DNA of 11,876 bases from DATKSS01 sp049582065 (GTDB lineage: Bacteria > Chloroflexota > Dormibacteria > Dormibacterales > Dormibacteraceae): NCBI GenBank assembly GCA_049582065.1, contig JBAUTF010000332.1, positions 1 to 11,876 on the forward strand. The letters are read 5' to 3'. Position numbers and translations under genes: made by a program. Shown in pieces: positions 1 through 7,625 of the stretch (its first letter is position 1; each line of letters starts with the position of its first letter). The notes under the pieces were generated by a model. That model was not told where the DNA came from, made no database searches, and saw only the letters and a list, made by a program, of their open reading frames with translations.

Positions 1-1
1 G

Positions 2-58
2 CGCGTGGTCGCCGAGCGCTTCGCGATCCAGCTCGAGGAGTCACCTCCATGTGCATGA
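2..58 (+). CDS. 3' end of an unidentified upstream gene (partial)
   Basis: The second frame is open from the left edge and stops at TGA 56-58, giving an 18-residue tail ending ERFAIQLEESPPCA. Nearly every codon up to position 40 ends in G or C, as in the real genes here, which supports coding. It overlaps the hypC start by 10 bases and contains the hypC ribosome binding site, as expected for the previous gene of the same operon. The tail is too short to identify. From position alone another hydrogenase maturation factor or protease is plausible, but nothing in these residues shows it. Confidence 0.5.
   Translation, partial: RVVAERFAIQLEESPPCA
35..40 (+). promoter_or_regulatory. Ribosome binding site of hypC
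   Basis: GAGGAG lies 8 bases before the ATG at 49, inside the end of the upstream reading frame. It fixes the hypC start so that the essential cysteine becomes residue 2. The next ATG, at 55, would lose that cysteine. Confidence 0.7.
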
Positions 59-285
59 GCCGGCCCGGCCGGATCGTCCGGCTGCGTGGCGGCGAGGCAG
101 AGGTGGAGTCAAACGGCCGGCGCGCCTGGTTCAACGCGCTCATGGTCCCAGAGGCCAGGGCCGGCGACTGGGTGCTCACCCACACGGGCATCGTGCTGTC
201 GGTGATCGGCCAGACCGACGTGGACGCGCTCAACGCGCTGATGGCCGAGATCGACCAGGCCGCAGCAGGCGGATTGGCGGGATGA
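49..285 (+). CDS. hypC: HypC/HybG/HupF-family [NiFe]-hydrogenase maturation chaperone
   Basis: This 78-residue protein matches HypC in size and layout. It opens MCMSRPGRIV, corresponding to the family's MC(L/I)xxPGxV, and has GDWVLTHTG at residues 39-47 where HypC proteins have G(Q/D)WVLVHxG. Known for the family: HypC works with HypD in building the Fe(CN)2CO group and delivers it to the hydrogenase large-subunit precursor in the cytoplasm, with Cys2 exposed after removal of Met1. Both expected key residues are present, Cys2 and the conserved His (His45). The C-terminal helix (about 52-72) is typical. The stop overlaps the next gene's start in ATGA (282-285). No hydrogenase subunit is visible here, so structural and other hyp genes should lie to the left. 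Confidence 0.9.
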   Translation: MCMSRPGRIVRLRGGEAEVESNGRRAWFNALMVPEARAGDWVLTHTGIVLSVIGQTDVDALNALMAEIDQAAAGGLAG

Positions 286-1232
286 GTTCCGCGGCTTCAC
301 GCTCGGGGAAGGGCAACGCCACGTTGGGTTACGCGTTCGCGGTCCTGGCCGCTCTCGTGAGCGGGGTCAGCGTTTACATCAACAGCCTCGGCGTCAAGAC
401 CTTCTCCGACCCCGTGCTCTACACCGCCCTGAAAGACGGCCTGGTCGGGGTCATCCTGCTGATGCCTCTCGCGCTGTCGTCCGGCTGGCGCGCGGAGTAC
501 CAAAAGTTGAGCGCCAGGACATGGGCCTGGATGATCGCTCTCGCCCTGACCGGCGGCAGCATCCCGTTCGCTCTCTTCTTCACCGGCCTCAGCACCTCGA
601 CCGCGGCGACCGGAGCGGTGCTCAACCATTTCCAGTTCGTTCTCGTGGCCGTTTTCGCGGTGATCTTCTTGAAGGAAAAGATCAAGCCCGCGCTGTGGGC
701 GGGCTTTGCCGTCCTGCTCCTGGGAACCATGTTGGGCACCAACCTGGGAGCACTGCGATGGAACCAGGGAGCGATGTTGATCGCGGCTTCGACTGTTCTC
801 TTCGCCATCGACTTCGTCATCGCGAAGCATCTTCTCCGGGGCTTGTCCACCTTGATGGTCATGACGGCTCGGATGACCCTCGGCACCGCGATCCTGTTCG
901 GCTACCTCGCGGCCAGCGGTCACCTTGCTCAGATGGGCCATCTGACGCTGGCCCAAGCACAGTTCGTGCTGGTGACCGGGCTGATCTTGCTCGGGTTCGT
1001 CGTGTGCACCTTCACCGCGATCAGGCACGCGCCTGTCTCGGCGGTGATCGCGATCGGAGCGGCGTCGCCGATCATCACCACGCTGCTCCAGGTCGGCGCC
1101 ACCGGGAAGCTCCGCCTCACGGCAGTGGATGTCCTCGGCCTTGCGGTGCTGCTGGTCTCGATCGTCGTCATCATCGCCATCGGGCTTCAACGGGAGGCTC
1201 GCGCACCAGAGCTCGAGGGGGCACCCGCATGA
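282..1232 (+). CDS. EamA/DMT-family 10-TM permease
   Basis: The 316-residue integral membrane protein has about ten hydrophobic segments (roughly 14-34, 45-64, 80-101, 107-130, 136-152, 162-182, 189-211, 224-245, 248-270, 281-302). These form the two five-helix EamA repeats of the drug/metabolite transporter superfamily. The end of helix 4 reads FLKEKIKPALWAGF (about 129-142), the family's conserved acidic motif before helix 5. The frame is open back to base 51, but the ATG at 282 is chosen because it overlaps the hypC stop as ATGA and the protein then begins just before the first helix. The upstream part of the frame is an Arg/Gly-rich out-of-frame copy of hypC. The substrate is unknown. It is coupled to hypC and to the next gene, so a role in hydrogenase maturation is an inference. 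I see no HX4DH nickel-permease signature. Confidence 0.88.
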   Translation: MSSAASRSGKGNATLGYAFAVLAALVSGVSVYINSLGVKTFSDPVLYTALKDGLVGVILLMPLALSSGWRAEYQKLSARTWAWMIALALTGGSIPFALFFTGLSTSTAATGAVLNHFQFVLVAVFAVIFLKEKIKPALWAGFAVLLLGTMLGTNLGALRWNQGAMLIAASTVLFAIDFVIAKHLLRGLSTLMVMTARMTLGTAILFGYLAASGHLAQMGHLTLAQAQFVLVTGLILLGFVVCTFTAIRHAPVSAVIAIGAASPIITTLLQVGATGKLRLTAVDVLGLAVLLVSIVVIIAIGLQREARAPELEGAPA

Positions 1233-1966
1233 GCCTCGCCGGCGCGTTGAAGTTCGGCCGCTATGCATTCGCGCCGAATCAGCTCGGCTATTGCGGGCCT
1301 GACGACAATGAGTCGCTGTTCGATTACGTGACCGAGAAGAGACCCGACCAGGGCCTGGTGGAGCTCGAGCGAAGGTTCGAAGGGGCCTACCCGTACCTCT
1401 GCCTGATCGCCGGCGCCAACGGCATAGCAGACCCGTTCGACCAGAGGGTGGTGGACGCCTACTGGATCGGCAACGACCTGCTGAACGGCGTCGGCCATGG
1501 CGCCATGTACGAATCGCTCTCGGACCGCTTCCGGCCGCGCATGAAGAGCACCGACTTTCGCTGGCTCACGGCCAAGCTGGGCGCAGCACGACCGCACCAC
1601 AACTTCCATGTCTTCGACATCTATGTCCGGACAGGTTTGATGAGGGACGAGAAGGCGCGCGTGGCGCTCGGCGCCATGGACAGCTGCCGTGTCAGCTGGG
1701 GCAAGGTGATGGGCGTCGAAGGACCAGATCTGATCGTGGAGCGGCCCGAGCTCACCTATATGGATGGACGGCTCGGGCTGAGCGAGCCTCGCGTCACGCG
1801 GGTCACACGCCAGCACGAAGGTCGAGGGTTCATCGATGAGGCCAAGCTCGGCGACATGGTGTCGGTCCACTGGAGCTGGGCGTGCGACAGGCTGACGCCT
1901 GACGCGCTGCGCCGTTTGCGCCAGGCGACCGACCAGTGCCTGGCGCTGGCCAACATGACCATCTGA
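1229..1966 (+). CDS. DUF6390-like hydrogenase-associated protein of unknown function
   Basis: The 245-residue soluble protein has no signal peptide or membrane segment. Its ATG overlaps the permease stop (ATGA, 1229-1232), which sets the start. Visible landmarks are FGRYAFAPNQLGYCGP near the N-terminus (residues 9-24, Cys22), an aromatic and acidic stretch around DAYWIGNDLLNGVGHG, HHNFHVFDIYV (His123, His124, His127), SCRVSWGKV (Cys153) and a C-terminal HWSWACD (His214, Cys219). I recall the N-terminal motif from proteins annotated DUF6390 that sit beside hydrogenase genes in actinobacteria, so I assign that family with moderate confidence. The biochemical role is unknown. Clustered His and Cys would fit metal handling or a redox contact, but that is speculation. 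It is the last gene of the block, followed by 131 bases and a stem-loop. Confidence 0.78.
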   Translation: MSLAGALKFGRYAFAPNQLGYCGPDDNESLFDYVTEKRPDQGLVELERRFEGAYPYLCLIAGANGIADPFDQRVVDAYWIGNDLLNGVGHGAMYESLSDRFRPRMKSTDFRWLTAKLGAARPHHNFHVFDIYVRTGLMRDEKARVALGAMDSCRVSWGKVMGVEGPDLIVERPELTYMDGRLGLSEPRVTRVTRQHEGRGFIDEAKLGDMVSVHWSWACDRLTPDALRRLRQATDQCLALANMTI

Positions 1967-2024
1967 CGCTCCGGTCGCAGGTGGCGCCGGCGGGGCCGAT
2001 GTGTCCCTCACGCCCAGATCCAGG

Positions 2025-2057
2025 GACGAAGGACTCCCCTTCCGGAGGCGCTTCGTC
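2025..2057 (+). terminator. Stem-loop between the hyp block and the malic enzyme gene
   Basis: GACGAAG (2025-2031) pairs perfectly with CTTCGTC (2051-2057). Inside, CTCC (2034-2037) can pair with GGAG (2044-2047) around a six-base loop, giving a two-tier hairpin 59 bases after the upstream stop. No T-run follows, so it is not a classic intrinsic terminator. It may be a GC-rich, U-poor terminator, an RNA-stabilising 3' end, or structure in the malic enzyme leader. The GGAGG inside it is not a usable ribosome binding site, because no start codon lies at suitable spacing. Confidence 0.35.
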
Positions 2058-2097
2058 ACTTACGCCACAGCGGTGCCCGGCCCATGATCGAGATCTA

Positions 2098-3840
2098 ATG
2101 GGCGTGTTCAGCGCGGCCAATCGGGCTTCTAGCTTCGCGAGCGAGGTCCGGTTCGTCGACGGCCGCATCGCCACGACGCTGCGCGGCCAGGATGTCCTGC
2201 ACACGCCGCTGCTCAACAAGGGCACCGCGTTCACGCCTGAGGAACGCGCCGACCTCGAGCTGACCGGCCTGCTGCCGCCCTCGGTCAAGACGCTGGAAGA
2301 GCAGGCGACCCGCGCCTACAGCCAGTACCTCGAGCAGTCCGACGACCTGCATCGCAACATCTACCTGACTGCGCTGCACGACCGCAACGAGGTGCTGTTC
2401 TACCAGCTCTTCACCAGGCACGTGAGCGAGATGCTGCCCATCGTCTACACGCCCACCGTGGCGGAGGCGATCGAGCAGTTCAGCCACGAGTACCGCCGGC
2501 CGCGGGGGGTCTTTCTCTCGATCGACCACCCTGAGCAGGTCGAGGAATCGTTCCGCAACCTGGGAGCCGGACCAGACGACATCGACCTCATCGTCGCCAC
2601 GGATGGCGAGCGCATCCTCGGCATCGGCGACTGGGGCGTGGGTGGGGTCGACATCTCGATCGGCAAGCTTGCCGTCTATACGGCCGCGGCCGGGATCCAC
2701 CCGGCGCGCGTGATACCTGTCGTGCTCGATGTCGGAACCAACCGTGAGGCACTGCTGCAAGACAGCGAATACCTCGGGAACCGGCACCAGCGTGTCAGGG
2801 GCGCCGCCTACGACGAGTTCATCGACCTGTATGTGCGGACAGTCTCGAGGCTGTTTCCACACGCGCTGATCCATTGGGAGGACTTCGGCGCCGACAACGC
2901 CAGGCGCCTGCTGGACAGGTACCGACCCCACTACCGGACGTTCAACGACGACATCCAGGGCACGGGCGTAGTGACGCTGGCAGCGATTGTGTCCGCCTTG
3001 AAGGTGGCCGGCGCCCGCATTCGCGACCAGCGCGTCGTGCTGATGGGCTGCGGCGCCGCGGGCGTCGGCATCGCCGACCAGGTGCGCGCCGCCATGGTCG
3101 CGGACGGTCTCGACCCTAAAGAGGCCACCGCGCGGTTCTGGGGACTCGGCCGGCGCGGCCTGATGACGAAGGACATGATCGGCACGCTGCGCGACTTCCA
3201 GGTGCCATACGCGCGGGACGTCGACGAGGTGGCGGGCTGGAAACGTCACGACGGCTACATCGAGCTTTTGGAGGTCGTGCGTCGCGCCAAGCCGACGATC
3301 CTCATCGGTGTTTCGACCATTGCCGGGGCCTTCACAGAAGAGGTCGTGCGCGAGATGGCCGCCCATGCGGCTCGCCCGATCATCCTGCCGCTCACGAATC
3401 CCACCGCGCAGAGCGAGGCGGTGCCCGAGGACCTGGTGCACTGGACGGAAGGCCGGGCCCTGATCGCCACCGGCAGCCCATTCCCACCGGTCACGTTCGG
3501 AGGCGTGGTCTCCAAGATCGGGCAGGCCAACAACGCGCTTGTCTTCCCCGGCATCGGCCTCGGCACCATCGTCGCGCGAGCCGAGCGCGTGAGCGATTCG
3601 ATGCTCGCCGCCGCTGCCGCCTGCGTCGCCGACCTGACGGATGCGAGCGGGGAGGGGGCAAGCCTCCTGCCCGACGTCGAGCGTCTCCGCGAGGTGTCGC
3701 TGGCCGTGGCCACGGCCGTCGCCGCGCAGGCAGCGAAAGAAGGCCTCGCGCGGGCGCCGATCGACGATCTCGCCCGGCGTGTCCGAGAGGCGATGTGGGA
3801 GCCCGTCTACCGCCCTGTCGTCCCGGCGGCCCGCGCCTGA
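2098..3840 (+). CDS. NAD(P)-dependent malic enzyme (Mez/MaeA-type, decarboxylating)
   Basis: The 580-residue protein is full length for the large malic enzyme family. It converts malate to pyruvate and CO2 while reducing NAD(P)+ in the cytoplasm. Key elements are LLNKGTAFT near residue 37, YTPTV (117-121) with the catalytic Tyr117, GKLAVYTA with the catalytic Lys190, the metal ligands Glu261-Asp262 in WEDF and Asp285 in FNDDIQGT (282-289), the Rossmann turn GCGAAGVGIAD from 317, NPTAQSE (434-440) and QANNALVFPGIG (Asn478-Asn479). From memory, GIGDWGVGGVDISIGKL and RDFQVPYA resemble mycobacterial Mez more than Escherichia coli MaeA. The frame is open back to 1936. ATG 2098 is preferred because the upstream codons do not look like the family and overlap the previous gene. 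Only a weak GAG precedes it. Cofactor preference cannot be told from sequence. Confidence 0.93.
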   Translation: MGVFSAANRASSFASEVRFVDGRIATTLRGQDVLHTPLLNKGTAFTPEERADLELTGLLPPSVKTLEEQATRAYSQYLEQSDDLHRNIYLTALHDRNEVLFYQLFTRHVSEMLPIVYTPTVAEAIEQFSHEYRRPRGVFLSIDHPEQVEESFRNLGAGPDDIDLIVATDGERILGIGDWGVGGVDISIGKLAVYTAAAGIHPARVIPVVLDVGTNREALLQDSEYLGNRHQRVRGAAYDEFIDLYVRTVSRLFPHALIHWEDFGADNARRLLDRYRPHYRTFNDDIQGTGVVTLAAIVSALKVAGARIRDQRVVLMGCGAAGVGIADQVRAAMVADGLDPKEATARFWGLGRRGLMTKDMIGTLRDFQVPYARDVDEVAGWKRHDGYIELLEVVRRAKPTILIGVSTIAGAFTEEVVREMAAHAARPIILPLTNPTAQSEAVPEDLVHWTEGRALIATGSPFPPVTFGGVVSKIGQANNALVFPGIGLGTIVARAERVSDSMLAAAAACVADLTDASGEGASLLPDVERLREVSLAVATAVAAQAAKEGLARAPIDDLARRVREAMWEPVYRPVVPAARA

Positions 3841-3907
3841 TCGATCATTTACCCACGGTGGACCGGCGAAGGGCGAAGAATAGCTTCCAGCTGATGAGCC
3901 GGCGATC

Positions 3908-3914
3908 AAGGAGG
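3908..3914 (+). promoter_or_regulatory. Strong ribosome binding site setting a GTG start
   Basis: AAGGAGG is a full match to the anti-Shine-Dalgarno sequence and stands 7 bases before GTG 3922. It is the strongest such site in the window and decides the aldehyde dehydrogenase start. It implies efficient independent translation, not coupling to the malic enzyme gene. Confidence 0.85.
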
Positions 3915-3921
3915 ACCTGAG

Positions 3922-5505
3922 GTGACCGTCGAGACCAAACGAGGCGTGCGAGGAAGCGACTCCCAGGACCGGGCACGCGGGATCCTGGGCGCGTTCGGGC
4001 TGGAGCTGGGCGGCACGTTCTCCGGCGTGGCCCACGGCGGGTCGTTTGTGGACCACCCTGCAGGCCCGGAGCTCGAGACGTTCGACCCAACCACCGGCAC
4101 GCTCTTGGCCAGGATCCGCACGGCCGGTCCCGGTGATTGCGGATCGGTCACATCTGACGCGCAGACGGCTTTCTTGCGATGGCGCATGGTCCCCGCGCCC
4201 AGACGGGGCGAGGTGGTCCGCAGGTTGGCGGACGCGTTCCGCGAGCGCAAAGAGGACCTGGCTCGCCTGGTCAGCCTCGAGAACGGCAAGATCCTCAGCG
4301 AGGCGCGAGGCGAGGTCCAGGAGGTCATCGACATCTGCGACTTCGCGGTCGGCCTTTCGCGCCAGCTGTACGGAAACCAGATGCACTCGGAGCGGCCGTT
4401 CCACCGGCTCACCGAGCAATGGCATCCGCTCGGCGTGGTCGGCATCATCTCGGCCTTCAACTTCCCGTTGGCGGTGCCCGGATGGGGATGGGCCCTGGCG
4501 CTGGTGTGCGGCGACAGCGTGGTCTGGAAGCCCTCGAGCCTCACGCCTCTGACGTCCGTCGCGGCGCAGAGGGTCTTCGACGAGGTGATCCACGGCACCG
4601 AAGCGGAAGGTGTCTTCAGCCTGATCACCGGCTCCGGCGGGGTGGTGGGGGAGGCCCTGCTGGCGGACCCCCTCGTGCCGCTCATCCAGGCGACCGGTTC
4701 GTGCGCGCTCGGCGAGCGCGTGTCGGCGGCCACCGGCAAGCGGGGCGCCCGCGCCATCCTGGAGCTGGGCGGCAACAACGCCGTCGTCGTGCTCGACGAT
4801 GCGGACCTCGACCTGGCGCTGAGCGCCGTCGCGTTCGGAGCGGTCGGCACCGCGGGCCAGCGCTGCACCAGCACCCGCCGCCTGATCCTGCAGCGAGGCA
4901 TCGCGGATTCGTTCCTCGAGCGGCTGGTCCGCGCCTATGAGACCGTGCGCATCGGGAACCCGCTCGACGATGGTGTCCTCATGGGCCCGCTGGTGTCAAA
5001 AGACGCCGTCAAAGACTTCGCGGAAGGAGTGGCCGCGATCAAAGCGCAGGGCGGCGAGCTCGCTTACGGCGGGCACGCGTTGAACGACAGGCCCGGCTAC
5101 TTCGTTCAGCCGACCATATTCCGGTCCCGCGCGGACATGCCGATCTGCGCCGAGGAGATCTTCGCCCCGATCCTGCACGTGTTCACGGTGGACACCCTCG
5201 AGGAGGCGATCGCGGTCAACAACTCGGTGCCGCAGGGCCTGTCGAGCGGCCTGTTCACCCGCAGCATGCGCGCGGCCGAGACCTGGCTCTCGGCGGCGGG
5301 ATCCGACTGCGGGATCGCCAACGTCAACGCAGGGACCTCGGGCGCTGAGATCGGCGGAGCGTTCGGGGGAGAGAAGGCGACCGGGGGCGGCCGCCAGGCC
5401 GGCTCCGACTCATGGAAGGCCTACATGCGCCGGCAGACCAACACCGTCAACTACGGCACCGAGCTACCCCTGGCCCAAGGGGTGACGTTCGACATCGGCG
5501 AGTAG
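3922..5505 (+). CDS. amaB: ALDH7 (antiquitin-type) aldehyde dehydrogenase; likely L-aminoadipate-semialdehyde dehydrogenase
   Basis: The 527-residue protein starts at GTG. Catalytic landmarks are Asn180 in AFNFP, Lys203 in WKPS, the general base Glu281 in ELGGNN and the nucleophile Cys315 in GQRCTS. Subfamily markers of ALDH7/antiquitin are GEVQE-DICDFAVGLSR, the substrate loop SGAEIGGAFGGEK, and the C-terminal WKAYMRR and LPLAQGV. Two residues that, as I recall, anchor aminoadipate semialdehyde in the human enzyme (Glu121, Arg301) align with Glu134 and Arg314. The expected reaction is NAD+-dependent oxidation of L-2-aminoadipate 6-semialdehyde, or its cyclic piperideine form, to L-2-aminoadipate in lysine breakdown. 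A further role in aldehyde or osmotic stress is possible. The 81 bases after the malic enzyme gene leave room for its own promoter. No other lysine-degradation gene is adjacent. Confidence 0.92.
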   Translation: MTVETKRGVRGSDSQDRARGILGAFGLELGGTFSGVAHGGSFVDHPAGPELETFDPTTGTLLARIRTAGPGDCGSVTSDAQTAFLRWRMVPAPRRGEVVRRLADAFRERKEDLARLVSLENGKILSEARGEVQEVIDICDFAVGLSRQLYGNQMHSERPFHRLTEQWHPLGVVGIISAFNFPLAVPGWGWALALVCGDSVVWKPSSLTPLTSVAAQRVFDEVIHGTEAEGVFSLITGSGGVVGEALLADPLVPLIQATGSCALGERVSAATGKRGARAILELGGNNAVVVLDDADLDLALSAVAFGAVGTAGQRCTSTRRLILQRGIADSFLERLVRAYETVRIGNPLDDGVLMGPLVSKDAVKDFAEGVAAIKAQGGELAYGGHALNDRPGYFVQPTIFRSRADMPICAEEIFAPILHVFTVDTLEEAIAVNNSVPQGLSSGLFTRSMRAAETWLSAAGSDCGIANVNAGTSGAEIGGAFGGEKATGGGRQAGSDSWKAYMRRQTNTVNYGTELPLAQGVTFDIGE

Positions 5506-5522
5506 AGGCGTGCGCCCGCCCC

Positions 5523-7625
5523 TCACTTCAGGTGAGTGGTGAAGTAGTCGAGGATCTGGGCTTCCATCGCGACCCGGTCTTCCAGGGAGCGGGGCATGTG
5601 GCGCTCGTTGGGGTAGAGCATCACGTCGAAGGGTTTGTGCGAATCGATCAGCGCCTGCATGAGCCGCGCCGTATGGCGGAAATGGACGTTCTCATCGATC
5701 AGGCCGTGGACCAGGAGCAGCTTGCCTCGCAGCCGTTCCGCATAAGTCATCACCGAGCTCGCTTGGTATCCCGCGGGGTTGGATTCAGGGGTGCCCATGT
5801 AGCGCTCCGTGTAGGCGGTGTCGTAACCGTCCCAGCTCGTCACGGGAGCTCCGGCGACACCCACTTTGAAGACGTCGGGCGCTCTCACCAGCGCCATGGC
5901 GGTCATATAGCCTCCGTAGCTCCAGCCGTAGATGCCCACTCGTGTCAGGTCGGCGATGCCGAGGGTGTCGAGCCAGCGAACCGCCTCGAGCTGGTCCTGG
6001 ACCTCGAGCTCACCCATCCTGCGGCTGATGGCCGATTCGAAGGCAACCCCGCGCCTGTTCGAGCCGCGATTGTCGACCCGAAGCACCACGAACCCGTTTG
6101 CCGCGAGCAGCTGCGCGCGCAGGTTGGCGGTCAGCGCCCAGCTGTCCGTGACAGTCTGCACGTGCGGGCCACCGTACACATCGACGATCACAGGGCGTTT
6201 TCCACTCGCGGCGGGACGGTACACCGCGGTGTGCAGCATCACGCCGTCGGCATTTTCAAAAGCATGCAGCTCTGGCGGCGGCAGCCGGACGTCAATGGCT
6301 GTGGCATCGTGAATCGTCCAGATCGCCGAGCCATCCGGCCGGCGCAACACGCAGCTCGGAGGCTGCCTGCGGCTGTCATATGTGTCGACGAAGCTTGACC
6401 CGTCGCGTGCCACCACCACTTCGTGCATGCCAGGCTCTTGCGTGAGCCGCGCGGGATCGCCGCCATCGAGCGGCACCTTGAACAAGTGGCGTTCCACCGG
6501 CGTCTCGGTCCAGGCGGCGAAGTAGAGCAGGCGGTTCTCCTCGTCGATGCCGCGCGCTCCATCGACTGGCCAGTCTCCATGGGTCAGCCGGCGTACCAAC
6601 CCGCCATCCGGCGCATGAAGCGAAAGATGACGATAACCGCTGCGCTCCGACGACCAGGTGAACTCCCCGGTTCCTTTGACGAAACGAAGGTCGTTGTGAA
6701 GGTTGACCCAGGTCGAAGACTCCTCGACAAGCAGCGTGCGCGCGGACCAGGTCCCCGGTTCAAACGCCCGCAGCTCGAGCCGCCGCTGATCTCGCGAGAG
6801 CACCTGCGCGAAAAGCCGGCCGTCCGGATGCCAGTCGACCCTCGCCAGGTAGATGTCACGCATCTCGCCCAGGTCGAGCCAGGCGACCTGCCCGTCTGAG
6901 GTCGCGACCACACCGAGCGTCACCAGCGCGTTGGCACGGCCGGCAAAGGGATATCGATGCTCCTCGACCTCTGGGGTCTCGGTCGCCTGGTGGACGATGG
7001 GATACAAGGGGATGTTCCGCTCGTCGGCCCTTTCGAAGGCGACCCATCTTCCGTCCGGCGAGGGCCAGAAGCCATGCTGCCTGTCCAGCTCCTCCTGGGC
7101 CGCGAACTCCGCCAGACCGTTGGTCACTCCAGGCTCGGCGTCCGCTGTGAGCCGGCGGGCTCCTGCATCGCCGGCGGCCCAGAGATCGCCGTCTCGCACG
7201 AAGAACACGGTGCGCCCGTCGCGGGAGATCTGGGGATCGGTCGCCTGGTCTACGAGCTTGGTCAGCTCCCCTTCTTGCCAGCGGTATACGACGTCCTGTA
7301 TCGGGAGGAGGAGGATGTTCGCGTTCTCGGCCCACCGGTAATGAGTGATCCCGGCGGTCTGTATGCGCTGGCGCTCCCGTCGCAGCGCCTCCTCGCGCGA
7401 GACGTTGCGCTCGTCCACTCCGTCGCCCGGGGGCGCCAGCCAACTCTCGCGCTTCCCGGTTCGCACGTCCAGGCGCCAGAGCTCCCGGGTCAGGTCGCCT
7501 CGCTCGCTGTACAGGTACGTGATGTGAAGTCCGTCGGGGCTGTAGGAGATGACGTCAGGCGCGACCATTCCCGGGCGAGGCAGGCGCGCGACCAGTTCCG
7601 GGGTGAGCTTAGAGCTGGCGGCCAT
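5523..7625 (-). CDS. S9 family peptidase, dipeptidyl-peptidase IV-like
   Basis: From the ATG complementary to 7623-7625 this is a 700-residue serine peptidase. The N-terminal half is a beta-propeller (DPPIV_N type) with WxxDG-like blades and a double-glutamate motif, AQEEL at Glu178-Glu179, which in DPP-IV proteins holds the substrate's free N-terminus. The C-terminal alpha/beta-hydrolase carries Tyr484 in VYGGPH (oxyanion hole), Ser569 in GWSYGG, Asp644 in HGLIDEN and His676 in NERHMP, a complete triad. It should remove dipeptides, often after proline or alanine, from peptide N-termini. No signal peptide or membrane anchor is seen, so it is probably cytoplasmic. An ATG 17 codons upstream (complement of 7674-7676) is possible, but those codons include ATA, CGA and TTG and fit the gene poorly. 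Its stop faces the aldehyde dehydrogenase stop. Confidence 0.92.
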   Translation of the reverse strand: MAASSKLTPELVARLPRPGMVAPDVISYSPDGLHITYLYSERGDLTRELWRLDVRTGKRESWLAPPGDGVDERNVSREEALRRERQRIQTAGITHYRWAENANILLLPIQDVVYRWQEGELTKLVDQATDPQISRDGRTVFFVRDGDLWAAGDAGARRLTADAEPGVTNGLAEFAAQEELDRQHGFWPSPDGRWVAFERADERNIPLYPIVHQATETPEVEEHRYPFAGRANALVTLGVVATSDGQVAWLDLGEMRDIYLARVDWHPDGRLFAQVLSRDQRRLELRAFEPGTWSARTLLVEESSTWVNLHNDLRFVKGTGEFTWSSERSGYRHLSLHAPDGGLVRRLTHGDWPVDGARGIDEENRLLYFAAWTETPVERHLFKVPLDGGDPARLTQEPGMHEVVVARDGSSFVDTYDSRRQPPSCVLRRPDGSAIWTIHDATAIDVRLPPPELHAFENADGVMLHTAVYRPAASGKRPVIVDVYGGPHVQTVTDSWALTANLRAQLLAANGFVVLRVDNRGSNRRGVAFESAISRRMGELEVQDQLEAVRWLDTLGIADLTRVGIYGWSYGGYMTAMALVRAPDVFKVGVAGAPVTSWDGYDTAYTERYMGTPESNPAGYQASSVMTYAERLRGKLLLVHGLIDENVHFRHTARLMQALIDSHKPFDVMLYPNERHMPRSLEDRVAMEAQILDYFTTHLK

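Noticed and set aside
51..281. N-terminal extension of the permease frame back to base 51
   Set aside because: This stretch overlaps hypC in another frame and translates to an Arg/Gly/Pro-rich string unlike any EamA N-terminus. The ATGA overlap at 282 gives the natural start.
297..1268. A 323-codon minus-strand frame opposite the permease
   Set aside because: Its product is rich in Asp, Arg, Gly and Gln with no domain, while the plus strand encodes a well-formed membrane protein.
2098..3840. Malolactic enzyme in place of malic enzyme
   Set aside because: The GDWGxxGVDIS-GKL region does resemble malolactic enzymes, but the same stretch occurs in mycobacterial-type Mez, and the RDFQVPYA and ATGSPFPPV regions fit malic enzyme better. 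The reaction outcome cannot be proven from sequence.
3838..3847. Ten-base palindrome TGATCGATCA overlapping the malic enzyme stop
   Set aside because: A single 10-base palindrome is expected about once per kilobase by chance, and no second copy or promoter element is next to it.
2095..4593. An 832-codon open frame on the minus strand opposite the malic enzyme and aldehyde dehydrogenase
   Set aside because: It is an antisense shadow of two clearly identified genes in GC-rich DNA. It spans two unrelated genes and their gap, and its translation is low-complexity Arg/Asp/Val/Gly-rich with no recognisable motif.
5506..5524. Possible hairpin GAGGCG with CGCCCCTC between convergent genes
   Set aside because: Pairing needs a two-base bulge and there is no T-run; it is too weak to call a terminator.
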